13,671 nucleotides of DNA from Nitriliruptorales bacterium (GTDB lineage Bacteria; Actinomycetota; Nitriliruptoria; Euzebyales; Egibacteraceae), in the NCBI GenBank assembly GCA_007126835.1, contig SLAO01000045.1:1-13671 (forward strand). Reading direction: 5' to 3'. Shown piece by piece: positions 7,891 through 13,664 of this stretch. A program made the translations under genes and the position numbers. A model generated the notes under the pieces. The model did no database searches and had not been told where the DNA came from. It saw only the letters and a program-made list of their open reading frames with translations. Every line of letters begins with the position of its first letter. Position 1 is the first letter of the stretch.

Positions 7891-8502
7891 CTAGGCCGAG
7901 GCTGGCACGGGTCGCGCGAGGGCCCGGAGGAAGTTGCCGAGCAGGTCCATTCCCACCGAGGTCAGGATCGATTCAGGGTGGAACTGCACGCCCTCCACCG
8001 GCAGGGTGCGGTGGCGCAGGCCCATGATCACCTCGCCGCCGGCGTCAGCGGGGGTTCGCGCGGTCACGTCGAGCACGTCGGGCACGGTGGCGGGGTCGAC
8101 GACCAGCGAGTGGTACCGGGTGGCCTCGAAGGGGTTCGGTAGGTCCTCGAACACCCCACGGTTGTCGTGGGAGATCATCGACGTCTTGCCGTGGTAGAGC
8201 TCGGGCGCCCGGGTGATGGCCCCGCCGTAGACCTGGCCGATGCACTGATGGCCGAGGCAGACGCCCAGGATCGGCACGCGCCCGGCGAACTCGCGGACGA
8301 CGTCGTTGGACATCCCGGCGTCGTCGGGTGTGCCAGGTCCGGGCGAGATCACGATGCCCTCGGGCAGGTCCGCTTCGACGTCGGCCAGCGTGAACGCGTC
8401 GTGGCGGACCACGGTGACGGCCGCCCCGAGCTCGCCCATCTCCTGCGCGAGGTTGTAGGTGAAGCTGTCATAGTTGTCGATCAGGAGGATCTTGGGCGCC
8501 AT
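7891..8502 (-). CDS. trpG: TrpG/PabA: glutamine amidotransferase subunit of anthranilate / aminodeoxychorismate synthase
   Basis: This 203-residue class I glutamine amidotransferase releases ammonia from glutamine for a TrpE or PabB partner, which is not in this window. Family motifs are present: N-terminal LLIDNYDSFTYNLAQ, the oxyanion loop SPGPGTP (53-59), nucleophile C82 in GVCLGHQ, ELYHGK (101-106) and the catalytic pair H175/E177 in FHPES. Length is normal, so it should be functional. It is the last gene of the minus-strand operon, 9 nt after the acyl-CoA-synthetase-like gene, with only a weak GGATAG upstream, and it converges on pknB. trpG next to pknB is also seen in M. tuberculosis (Rv0013/Rv0014c), where it is likewise annotated trpG. 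Whether it serves tryptophan, folate or both cannot be told here. Confidence 0.93.
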   Translation of the reverse strand: MAPKILLIDNYDSFTYNLAQEMGELGAAVTVVRHDAFTLADVEADLPEGIVISPGPGTPDDAGMSNDVVREFAGRVPILGVCLGHQCIGQVYGGAITRAPELYHGKTSMISHDNRGVFEDLPNPFEATRYHSLVVDPATVPDVLDVTARTPADAGGEVIMGLRHRTLPVEGVQFHPESILTSVGMDLLGNFLRALARPVPASA

Positions 8503-8511
8503 CGGGCCATG

Positions 8512-9852
8512 CTATCCAGTGCCGGCGGCGCCGTCGCGGGAGTCGGCCGTGGGCGCAACGCCGGCGCCGGGGCTGTTCCCGTTGGGTGTCAGCCACACGT
8601 AGCCATCGGCATCGCGCCTTCCCGTCACACCCAACCGCCACCAACGATCACCCGGCACGGCGGCGCCGGACACGGCGATGTCCCCCTCGGCCCCGGTCGG
8701 CCGGGGGCTCCCGCCGGGGTCGAGCACGGCGATGTCGGTGTCAGGCAGCGGCAAGCCAGCCGAGCCGAGCTCGGCCTGGCCGTACACGGGGTTGGCCGCG
8801 ACCAGGCCAGCGGGGCCGGCCAAACCGCCGCGCAGCCTCGCGCCGGTGGCAGCGTGCAGCTGGCCGGCCCGTTCGGGATCGACAGGGCAATCGGTGAGCA
8901 CCACGCGCAGTGACGGCAGCGCCTGCTCTGCAAGATCGAGCAGCGGCGCCGACGCCCCACCGACGACCATGAGCGTGGGGTCGCGCCGGCGAACACCGTG
9001 CAACGCCCGGTGGGGGTCGGCCAGCACGGGCGCGGTGATCGTCGCCGCCGCGAGCACCCCCAGACCGACCAGGGCAGCCAGACCGAACGGTCGCCACGGC
9101 GGGGTGGCCATCAGCAACGTCTCGCGTCCTGCCTGCACGTCGGGGACCCACAGCCGTAACGCAAACGCCGCCGCGACGATGTGGTGGTGGCCCAGGCGGG
9201 CACCGTCGATCACTGCCGCGGTCGCGTCCTTGCTGACGGGAGCTTGTCTGACGGCGGGTGCCGTGCGCCGGATCGCGTCCTTGAACCGGGCCACGCCCTC
9301 GGCCCGCGGGGCACGGGCGTAGGAGCCATCCCGCCGCCCCAACAGCGGGTGGACGAGGTTGCGCGGGAACGGCAGGTAGTCCTCGATCCCCGTGCCTAGC
9401 ACATGCTGCACCGCGGGCACGTCGCCTTTGAGCGCGGCGAGTCGGGGATAGGCCGCGTCGTCGGCGACGACGACCTGGCAGCGTTGGCGCCCGAGGTCTG
9501 CGGCAAGCCGCTCCGGGGTGGCGTTCGGGTCGAGCAGCACCACTACCGCGCCCAGCCGCCAGGTAGCGAACGCGGTCAGCAGCAGTTGCGGCGTCGCTGC
9601 CAACAGCGTGCCGACCTGGCCTCCCGGCGCGACGCCCAGACCCGACAGCACCGTCGCCAGTCGGTCGACCTGGTCGAGAACCTGCCGGTAGGTCAGGCGG
9701 TGACCGGCCACGTCGAGCCCGGTTGACTCGGGGAAGTCCTGGGCAGCGTCGTCGAGCAGTCGGGTGACGGGCACCCGGGGATAGTCGTAGTGCACCGGGA
9801 CGCCAGGCGGAGGCCTCCCCGGCAGCCGAGGGCTGCGGCTCGAGGGCATCAT
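8512..9852 (-). CDS. degenerate acyl-CoA-synthetase-like protein (probable pseudoenzyme)
   Basis: This 446-residue protein resembles long-chain fatty-acid-CoA ligases (FadD, adenylate-forming superfamily). The N-terminal core matches well: YPRVPVTRLLDDAAQDFPE (24-42), HRLTYRQVLDQV, GVAPGGQVGTLLAATPQLLL, FATWRLGAVVVLLDP, DYLPFPRNLVHPL (158-170). Downstream, catalytic parts are missing. The Thr/Ser/Gly-rich P-loop (TGGTTGTPKG type) expected between AAVI (212-215) and LGHHHIV (220-226) is deleted. The YGLTE motif is replaced near 341-349 by GGLAGPAG, the WLHTGD motif by WWRLGVTG (404-411), and the C-terminal domain with its catalytic Lys is absent; a low-complexity tail ends the protein. The frame has no stop or frameshift, suggesting it is maintained. 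It starts 10 nt after a 45-residue ORF and lies 9 nt before trpG. No clear ribosome-binding site precedes ATGATG (9852/9849), so coupling is likely. Function unknown. Confidence 0.8.
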   Translation of the reverse strand: MMPSSRSPRLPGRPPPGVPVHYDYPRVPVTRLLDDAAQDFPESTGLDVAGHRLTYRQVLDQVDRLATVLSGLGVAPGGQVGTLLAATPQLLLTAFATWRLGAVVVLLDPNATPERLAADLGRQRCQVVVADDAAYPRLAALKGDVPAVQHVLGTGIEDYLPFPRNLVHPLLGRRDGSYARAPRAEGVARFKDAIRRTAPAVRQAPVSKDATAAVIDGARLGHHHIVAAAFALRLWVPDVQAGRETLLMATPPWRPFGLAALVGLGVLAAATITAPVLADPHRALHGVRRRDPTLMVVGGASAPLLDLAEQALPSLRVVLTDCPVDPERAGQLHAATGARLRGGLAGPAGLVAANPVYGQAELGSAGLPLPDTDIAVLDPGGSPRPTGAEGDIAVSGAAVPGDRWWRLGVTGRRDADGYVWLTPNGNSPGAGVAPTADSRDGAAGTG

Positions 9853-9862
9853 CGGTTTCGTG

Positions 9863-10000
9863 TCAGCGCCCGAGCGCAGCCCCGAGCACGGGGTCGGAGA
9901 CGAAGGTGCGGTCGACCCACGGGAACACGTAGGCGAACAGCAACCACACCGCGATAGCGGCCAGGACGCCGAGTCCGGCCACGACGACCACTCGCCTCAT
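9863..10000 (-). CDS. 45-residue single-pass membrane protein with YVFPW motif
   Basis: On the minus strand an ATG (10000-9998) overlaps the sortase stop as ATGA and opens a 45-codon frame ending in TGA at 9865-9863. The product begins MRRVVVVAGLGVLAAIAVWL, is one hydrophobic helix (about 4-25) ending in AYVFPWVD, then a short polar tail to LGAALGR. Positive charge at the N-terminus predicts an external C-terminus. From memory, short membrane proteins with a YVFPW-like motif sit beside class E sortases and trpG in Streptomyces and relatives; I cannot verify this here. The stop/start overlap upstream and the 10-nt gap downstream place it firmly in the operon. Function unknown; a sortase partner is a guess from context. 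Confidence 0.7.
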   Translation of the reverse strand: MRRVVVVAGLGVLAAIAVWLLFAYVFPWVDRTFVSDPVLGAALGR

Positions 10001-10797
10001 TCGACCAGCTCCGCGAACATGATCAGCCGCTCACGCTGCGAGAAGCGCGGGTGGCAGGTTGTCAGCGTCAGCGTTGGGTTGCCGGTGCCCTGCGGGTCCG
10101 CACCCAGGACCCAGCCGTCGTGGGGACTGACGATCTCGGTTCCCGTGACCTCGTAGACGTGCTTGGCCCCGTCCCGATCCCACACGTGGACCTCGTCGCC
10201 CGGGCGGATCTCGTCGAGGTGGTAGAAGGGACGCCCGTAGGTGACCCGGTGCCCAGCGACGGCGAAGTTGCCGTCTTCACCGGGCATCGCCGTGCTCGGG
10301 TAGTGGCCGGGGCCGCGCTGCAGGTCCGGGACGGTCACGTCCCCCAGGATCGCGAGCGGGTCGGAGTTGACGGGGCGCTCGTCCTCGCCTGGCCGGGAAA
10401 AGGCCATCACCGCGACGGCGTCGCCGACGTCCACTGGCGGCTCGCCGTTCCCGCCGTTGCCGTCGGCCCCGGCGAAGGCATCGCTGCCGTCCTGACCCCC
10501 TGACTCGGCCTCGTCGGAACCGTCGGGGTCGCCGGACTCGGCGCCGGGCTCGGGCTGGAGGGCAAGATGCTCGTCGGCGTCGAGGTCGCCGATCTGTGAC
10601 TCCCACTCCTCGATCAACGCACCCTGGTCACGGTCGGTGGCCAGGTCGGTGAAGAACAGGGCATGCACGATGTACAGCGCCACGATCACGCCGGCGACGA
10701 TCAGCGTCCACCCGATCCACCGCAGAACCTGCGCGCTGCGTGGCCGGCCGGCGGGAGCTGCGACGTCTTCGTCGGTGCGCGGAGGAGCCTCCTGCAT
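9997..10797 (-). CDS. srtE: class E sortase
   Basis: This 266-residue membrane transpeptidase should cleave surface proteins at an LAxTG-type signal (the class E preference known from Streptomyces) and attach them to peptidoglycan. One N-terminal transmembrane helix (about 26-49) anchors it, type II orientation. A long acidic Gly/Ser/Asp linker (about 68-125) follows, then the sortase barrel (about 127-266). The catalytic triad is visible: H183 in AGHRVTYG, C248 in TLTTCHP and R257 in FSQRERL. The segment GPGHYPSTAMPGEDGN (162-177) before the His is typical of class E. The start has GGAGG 10 nt upstream and lies 3 nt after the DUF881 stop. No protein with an obvious sorting signal is encoded in this window. 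The linker is unusually long and acidic. Confidence 0.92.
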   Translation of the reverse strand: MQEAPPRTDEDVAAPAGRPRSAQVLRWIGWTLIVAGVIVALYIVHALFFTDLATDRDQGALIEEWESQIGDLDADEHLALQPEPGAESGDPDGSDEAESGGQDGSDAFAGADGNGGNGEPPVDVGDAVAVMAFSRPGEDERPVNSDPLAILGDVTVPDLQRGPGHYPSTAMPGEDGNFAVAGHRVTYGRPFYHLDEIRPGDEVHVWDRDGAKHVYEVTGTEIVSPHDGWVLGADPQGTGNPTLTLTTCHPRFSQRERLIMFAELVE

Positions 10798-10800
10798 GAT

Positions 10801-11562
10801 CTATGAGCCTCCACTGGGCAACGCCGCTTCCAGCGCGGCCCCGCCGGTCTGCCCGGGCAATTCGAGGACGTCCTCGGTCTCGAGGTCCAAGCCCAGGTCG
10901 AACTCGTCCACGGCGCTCAAGAACTGACGGACGGCCGCGTCGGTCTGGAGCTCCTCGACGAGCGCGTCGGGCTCGCCGATGACCGCGATGTCGTAGGGCG
11001 GGGTGTAGTAGGCGCCGTTGAGGCGCAACGTGGTGCCAACGCACACGATCGCTGAGGTCGACAGGACCCGCTGCCCATTGATCGCCATGGCCTCCGCACC
11101 GCCGGCCCACAGGGCGTTGACGACCGCGCGCAGGTCCTCCTCGTGAATGATGTAGTCGTTGGGATCCCCGGAGCCGTCCCAGTCGCTGAGCGAGTCGTCG
11201 AGCGTGACTACCGCCCCGGGTCCGCGCACGGGCGCGAGCCCAGCGGGCACGGCCATGTCGGCGACCTGATCCTGCAGCTCGTTGAGCTCCTGGGCGCCCC
11301 GCGCCGCGGTGGCCTCGTGGGCGGCCACTTCCGCGGCGAGCTCCTCGACCTGGGCCTCGAGCTGGCGCGCCCGCTCCTGCTCGGCGGCGATCAGCTCGGC
11401 CAGCTCGACGCGCCGGCCGAGACGCTCGCGGGTTTCCGCCGGCTCGGTCTGCGCCCCTATCACCAGCACGCCGGCGAGCAGCGCCAAGGTCACCGGCAGC
11501 GCGAGTCGTTGCCCGCGCCTGCTCGGTGTGGTGGGCTCACCGCCGTGCTCCGCGTGCTCCAT
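10801..11562 (-). CDS. DUF881-family membrane protein
   Basis: This is a 253-residue protein with one transmembrane helix (about 20-37), a heptad-rich coiled coil (about 45-102) and an external DUF881 domain (about 108-235). Family features are VRGPGAVVTLDDS (112-124), the DLRAVVNALWAGGAEAMAI segment (143-161), NGQRV, AIVCVGTTLRLNG (171-183) and PPYDIAVIG (188-196). The orthologue in M. tuberculosis is Rv0012, also divergent from crgA. Function is unknown; the layout (TM, coiled coil, small external domain) recalls divisome scaffolds, but that is inference. The ATG at 11562 has AGGA 5 nt upstream. A longer frame back to 11706 would overlap crgA and is rejected. It is the first gene of the minus-strand operon. 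Confidence 0.88.
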   Translation of the reverse strand: MEHAEHGGEPTTPSRRGQRLALPVTLALLAGVLVIGAQTEPAETRERLGRRVELAELIAAEQERARQLEAQVEELAAEVAAHEATAARGAQELNELQDQVADMAVPAGLAPVRGPGAVVTLDDSLSDWDGSGDPNDYIIHEEDLRAVVNALWAGGAEAMAINGQRVLSTSAIVCVGTTLRLNGAYYTPPYDIAVIGEPDALVEELQTDAAVRQFLSAVDEFDLGLDLETEDVLELPGQTGGAALEAALPSGGS

Positions 11563-11569
11563 GGATATC

Positions 11570-11598
11570 CTGACCACAGGACGTTGTCCCCCTAGGAT
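11570..11598 (+). promoter_or_regulatory. candidate crgA promoter (CTGACC-17 bp-TAGGAT)
   Basis: CTGACC (11570-11575) and TAGGAT (11593-11598) are separated by 17 bp and fit a housekeeping -35/-10 pair, with a start near 11605, about 24 nt before the crgA GTG. The recurring TTGTCCCC word (11584-11591) lies inside the spacer, 1 bp before the -10, where a bound protein would block or remodel RNA polymerase. The -35 also overlaps the start-proximal leader of the DUF881 operon. Confidence 0.45.
11583..11592 (-). promoter_or_regulatory. GGGGGACAAC motif in the crgA/DUF881 intergenic region
   Basis: On the minus strand this is GGGGGACAAC, extended to the 11-mer GGGGGACAACG (11592-11582) shared exactly with the site upstream of fhaA. 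It is 20 bp before the DUF881 start codon and inside the predicted crgA promoter spacer, so one bound protein could act on both directions. The regulator is unknown. Confidence 0.4.
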
Positions 11599-11628
11599 GC
11601 CTTCTTCCGACCGACAAGGTGGTGTGAC

Positions 11629-11853
11629 GTGCCGCGTTCTCGATCCAAGCGGTCCTCGTACCGCCCGCCTCCCCAGGCCAAACCCAAGCGCTCCCCCCGC
11701 TGGCAACCGTACCTGGGCCTCGGCTTGATCGGGGTGGGCATGGCGGTGGTGGTGGTCGGCTTCCTACTGGGACTTCCCTTCGGCGGGTGGAGCCTGGGCC
11801 TCGGGTTCGGGCTGATGGCCGTCGGGCTTGTCGTGCTGTCCCGCGTCCACTGA
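11629..11853 (+). CDS. crgA: CrgA: small divisome membrane protein
   Basis: This 74-residue protein has a basic, Pro-rich cytoplasmic N-terminus (MPRSRSKRSSYRPPP) and two transmembrane helices (about 27-48 and 53-70) joined by a short FGGW turn, ending in SRVH. Size, topology, the MP-[KR]-S start and the MAVGLVVLSRVH ending resemble CrgA/WhiP (mycobacterial CrgA is 93 residues and ends MRWH). CrgA binds FtsZ, FtsQ and penicillin-binding proteins and affects septum placement in Streptomyces and mycobacteria. It is shorter than usual, with a reduced inter-helix loop. The GTG start has AAGGTGG 6 nt upstream. Its divergence from a DUF881 gene repeats the Rv0011c/Rv0012 arrangement and strongly supports the call. 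Confidence 0.88.
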   Translation: MPRSRSKRSSYRPPPQAKPKRSPRWQPYLGLGLIGVGMAVVVVGFLLGLPFGGWSLGLGFGLMAVGLVVLSRVH

Positions 11854-11862
11854 CGCGAGCCG

Positions 11863-11882
11863 CGGACCCTTGGTGCGGTCCG
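11863..11882 (+). terminator. weak hairpin after crgA
   Basis: CGGACC (11863-11868) and GGTCCG (11877-11882) can form a 6-bp stem with an 8-nt loop, 9 nt after the crgA stop. There is no T-run, so this is only a possible terminator or RNA-stabilising stem. Confidence 0.22.
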
Positions 11883-11957
11883 GCGTCCACTGCGGCGAGG
11901 GCCCTCGATCAGGGTTCCTGCCAGGGGTTTTCGGTCTGACCTGCGGAACCACACCGG

Positions 11958-11989
11958 TTGTCCCCAAGTTCATCCACAGATGGGGACAA
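11958..11989. repeat. inverted repeat TTGTCCCCA...TGGGGACAA with central DnaA-box-like sequence
   Basis: TTGTCCCCA (11958-11966) and its reverse complement (11981-11989) flank a 14-bp spacer that contains TCATCCACA (11970-11978), one base from the classical DnaA box TTATCCACA. The outer 9-mers are each one base from the actinobacterial DnaA box TTGTCCACA. There is no T-run, so it does not look like an intrinsic terminator. It may be a DnaA-binding cluster or a dimeric regulator's operator. The rest of the 11854-12087 gap holds nothing else I recognise. Confidence 0.55.
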
Positions 11990-12087
11990 ACAGCCGTTCG
12001 GAACTCCCAAGGGTGTGATCGAGGCCGCTCGTGAAGCCCCTGCCGGCACCGATAAACGACGCCGATGTCATGACCCTTGAGGGTGGA

Positions 12088-12423
12088 TCAAGCCTCGCGC
12101 GGCACCTCGACGCGCTCGGTCATGCGCTCACCGCAGTGGCGCGGTGGCATCGGGGTGCCCCGAACGAGCAGCAGCGCCTCGGCTCCGCAGCCCTGACACC
12201 AGTACACGGTGCGTTCGGCGGCCAGGTCCACAGGCTCGGGGTCGCCCGAGGGGATGTGGTCAGCGCCGGCTTGGAACGACGCCAGCGACCCGTAGCCGAT
12301 GCGGAAGATGAGTACACCGAGCAGGGGGGCCAGGCCGTACACCGGGTGGAACCAGTCGGTGACCCAGCCGACCAGGGCCGCGGACAGTCCCGCAGCGATC
12401 ACCAGGCGGAGCAGCCAGCGCAT
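12088..12423 (-). CDS. small two-helix membrane protein with C-terminal zinc ribbon
   Basis: This is a 111-residue protein I do not recognise by name. Two hydrophobic segments (about 4-22 and 28-48) are followed by a polar linker and a short metal-binding module: C76-Q-G-C79 and, 16 residues on, H96-C97-G-E-R-M. The pattern YWCxxC...PPRHCGxxM resembles small zinc-ribbon proteins common in actinobacteria. Zn binding by C76, C79, C97 and perhaps H96 is inferred. ATG 12423 was preferred to the adjoining GTG at 12426 because GAGGG lies 6 nt upstream of the ATG. It follows the thiolase stop after only 9 nt, so the two are co-transcribed. Function is unknown. Confidence 0.72.
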   Translation of the reverse strand: MRWLLRLVIAAGLSAALVGWVTDWFHPVYGLAPLLGVLIFRIGYGSLASFQAGADHIPSGDPEPVDLAAERTVYWCQGCGAEALLLVRGTPMPPRHCGERMTERVEVPREA

Positions 12424-12432
12424 CACACGCCC

Positions 12433-13623
12433 TCAGCCCAACCGTTCGATCACGGTCGCGTTGGCCATCCCGCCGCCTTCGCACATGCTCTGAAGGCCGT
12501 AGCGGCCCCCGCGCTGCTCGAGCGCATGGCACATGGTCGTCATCAGCCGCGCACCTGAGGCCCCGAGCGGATGCCCGAGCGCGATCGCTCCTCCGTGGGG
12601 GTTGACCCGCTCGGGGTCTGGCCCCAACTCGGCCTGCCACGCCAGGACGACCGAGGCGAACGCCTCGTTGATCTCGAAGTGGTCGATGTCGTCGAGGGTC
12701 AGACCGGCTCGCTCCAGCACCCGGCGGGTGGCGGGGATGGGACCGGTCAGCATCGTCACCGGGTCCACGCCGGCCAACGCGAACGTGTGAAACCGCCACC
12801 GCGGCGTGAGGCCCAGCGCCTCGGCGGTGGCGCGCTCCATGACCAGCAGGGCCGCGGCGCCATCGGAGATCTGGCTGGCGTTGCCGGCGGTGACCACCCA
12901 GGGGATCTCCGGGTGCGCAGCCGCCGCGGCGTCGTCGCGGAACGCCGGTTCGAGACCTGCGAGCGCCTCCAGGGAGGTGTCGGCGCGGATGCCCTCGTCG
13001 GTGGTCAGCTCGCTGACGCTGCCGTCCTCGGTCACGACCTTGGTCGGCAGGATCTCTTCGATGAACTTGCCCGCCTGCGTGGCCTGGTGCGCACGTTGGT
13101 GGCTGGCCAGCGCGTACGCATCGAGCTCGTCGCGGGTCAGACCCCAGCGCCCCGCGATGATCTCGGCCGACAGGCCCTGGTGGACGAGGCCCCCTTCGTA
13201 GCGGGCGACCATCTCATCGCCGTAGGGGTTGGCGCCGGCGACGTTGGACAGCATCGGCACGCGGGTCATCGACTCGACCCCGCAGGCGATGGCGATGTCG
13301 TACGCGCCGGCGAGCACGCCCTGCGCGGCGAAGTGGGCGGCCTGCTGGGACGAACCGCACTGGCGGTCGACCGTCGTGGCCGGGGTGGACTCGGGAAAGC
13401 CCGCGCCCAGCCACGCGTTCCGAGTGATGTTGACCGACTGCTCGCCGATCTGGCTGACGCAGCCGCCGATCACGTCGTCGACCCGAGCGGGATCGATGCC
13501 GGTCCGCTCCACGAGACCGGCCAGCACGTGTCCGAGCAGGTCGGCCGGGTGCCATCCGGACAGGGCCCCCTTGCGGCGACCGGTGGGTACTCGCACGGCA
13601 TCGACGATCACGGCCTCGCGCAT
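12433..13623 (-). CDS. acetyl-CoA C-acyltransferase (thiolase)
   Basis: This 396-residue cytosolic enzyme cleaves 3-ketoacyl-CoA with CoA, or condenses acyl-CoAs in reverse, in beta-oxidation or related pathways. Full length for the family. Catalytic residues are present: nucleophile C89 in VDRQCGSSQQA, H351 in GGAIALGHPLGASG and C381 in QSMCEGGGMANATVIE. Other family segments are EAVIVDAVRVPTGR (3-16), NASQISDGAAALL (248-260) and NEAFASVVLAW (319-329). The usual NVNGGAIA is NPHGGAIA here, a small variation. A strong AGGAGGG lies 7 nt before the ATG. FadA-type beta-oxidation thiolase versus biosynthetic thiolase cannot be decided, as no hydratase or dehydrogenase neighbour is in view. It is the first gene of a two-gene unit with the zinc-ribbon protein. 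Confidence 0.95.
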   Translation of the reverse strand: MREAVIVDAVRVPTGRRKGALSGWHPADLLGHVLAGLVERTGIDPARVDDVIGGCVSQIGEQSVNITRNAWLGAGFPESTPATTVDRQCGSSQQAAHFAAQGVLAGAYDIAIACGVESMTRVPMLSNVAGANPYGDEMVARYEGGLVHQGLSAEIIAGRWGLTRDELDAYALASHQRAHQATQAGKFIEEILPTKVVTEDGSVSELTTDEGIRADTSLEALAGLEPAFRDDAAAAAHPEIPWVVTAGNASQISDGAAALLVMERATAEALGLTPRWRFHTFALAGVDPVTMLTGPIPATRRVLERAGLTLDDIDHFEINEAFASVVLAWQAELGPDPERVNPHGGAIALGHPLGASGARLMTTMCHALEQRGGRYGLQSMCEGGGMANATVIERLG

Positions 13624-13658
13624 CGGGTTTCCCTCCTCACGTCTGATGTGGCTCCACC

Positions 13659-13664
13659 AGGGTA
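13659..13664 (-). promoter_or_regulatory. candidate -10 element for the thiolase
   Basis: On the minus strand TACCCT fits TAnnnT, 35 bp upstream of the thiolase start. Any -35 would lie beyond the window edge, so this remains weak. Confidence 0.22.

Noticed and set aside
9809..9836. Palindrome GGAGGCCTCC and a GCAGCC-GAG-GGCTGC hairpin near the start of the ligase-like gene
   Set aside because: They fall within codons of the N-terminal Pro/Arg-rich stretch and short GC palindromes are frequent in such sequence; no promoter or terminator context supports a role.
10843..10860. LPGQTG near the DUF881 C-terminus as a sortase signal
   Set aside because: It has two residues between Pro and Thr, so it is neither LPxTG nor LAxTG, and no hydrophobic helix or basic tail follows.
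11563..11706. N-terminal extension of the DUF881 frame back to 11706
   Set aside because: It would overlap the crgA start and promoter, has no family similarity, and the ATG at 11562 has its own AGGA site at good spacing.
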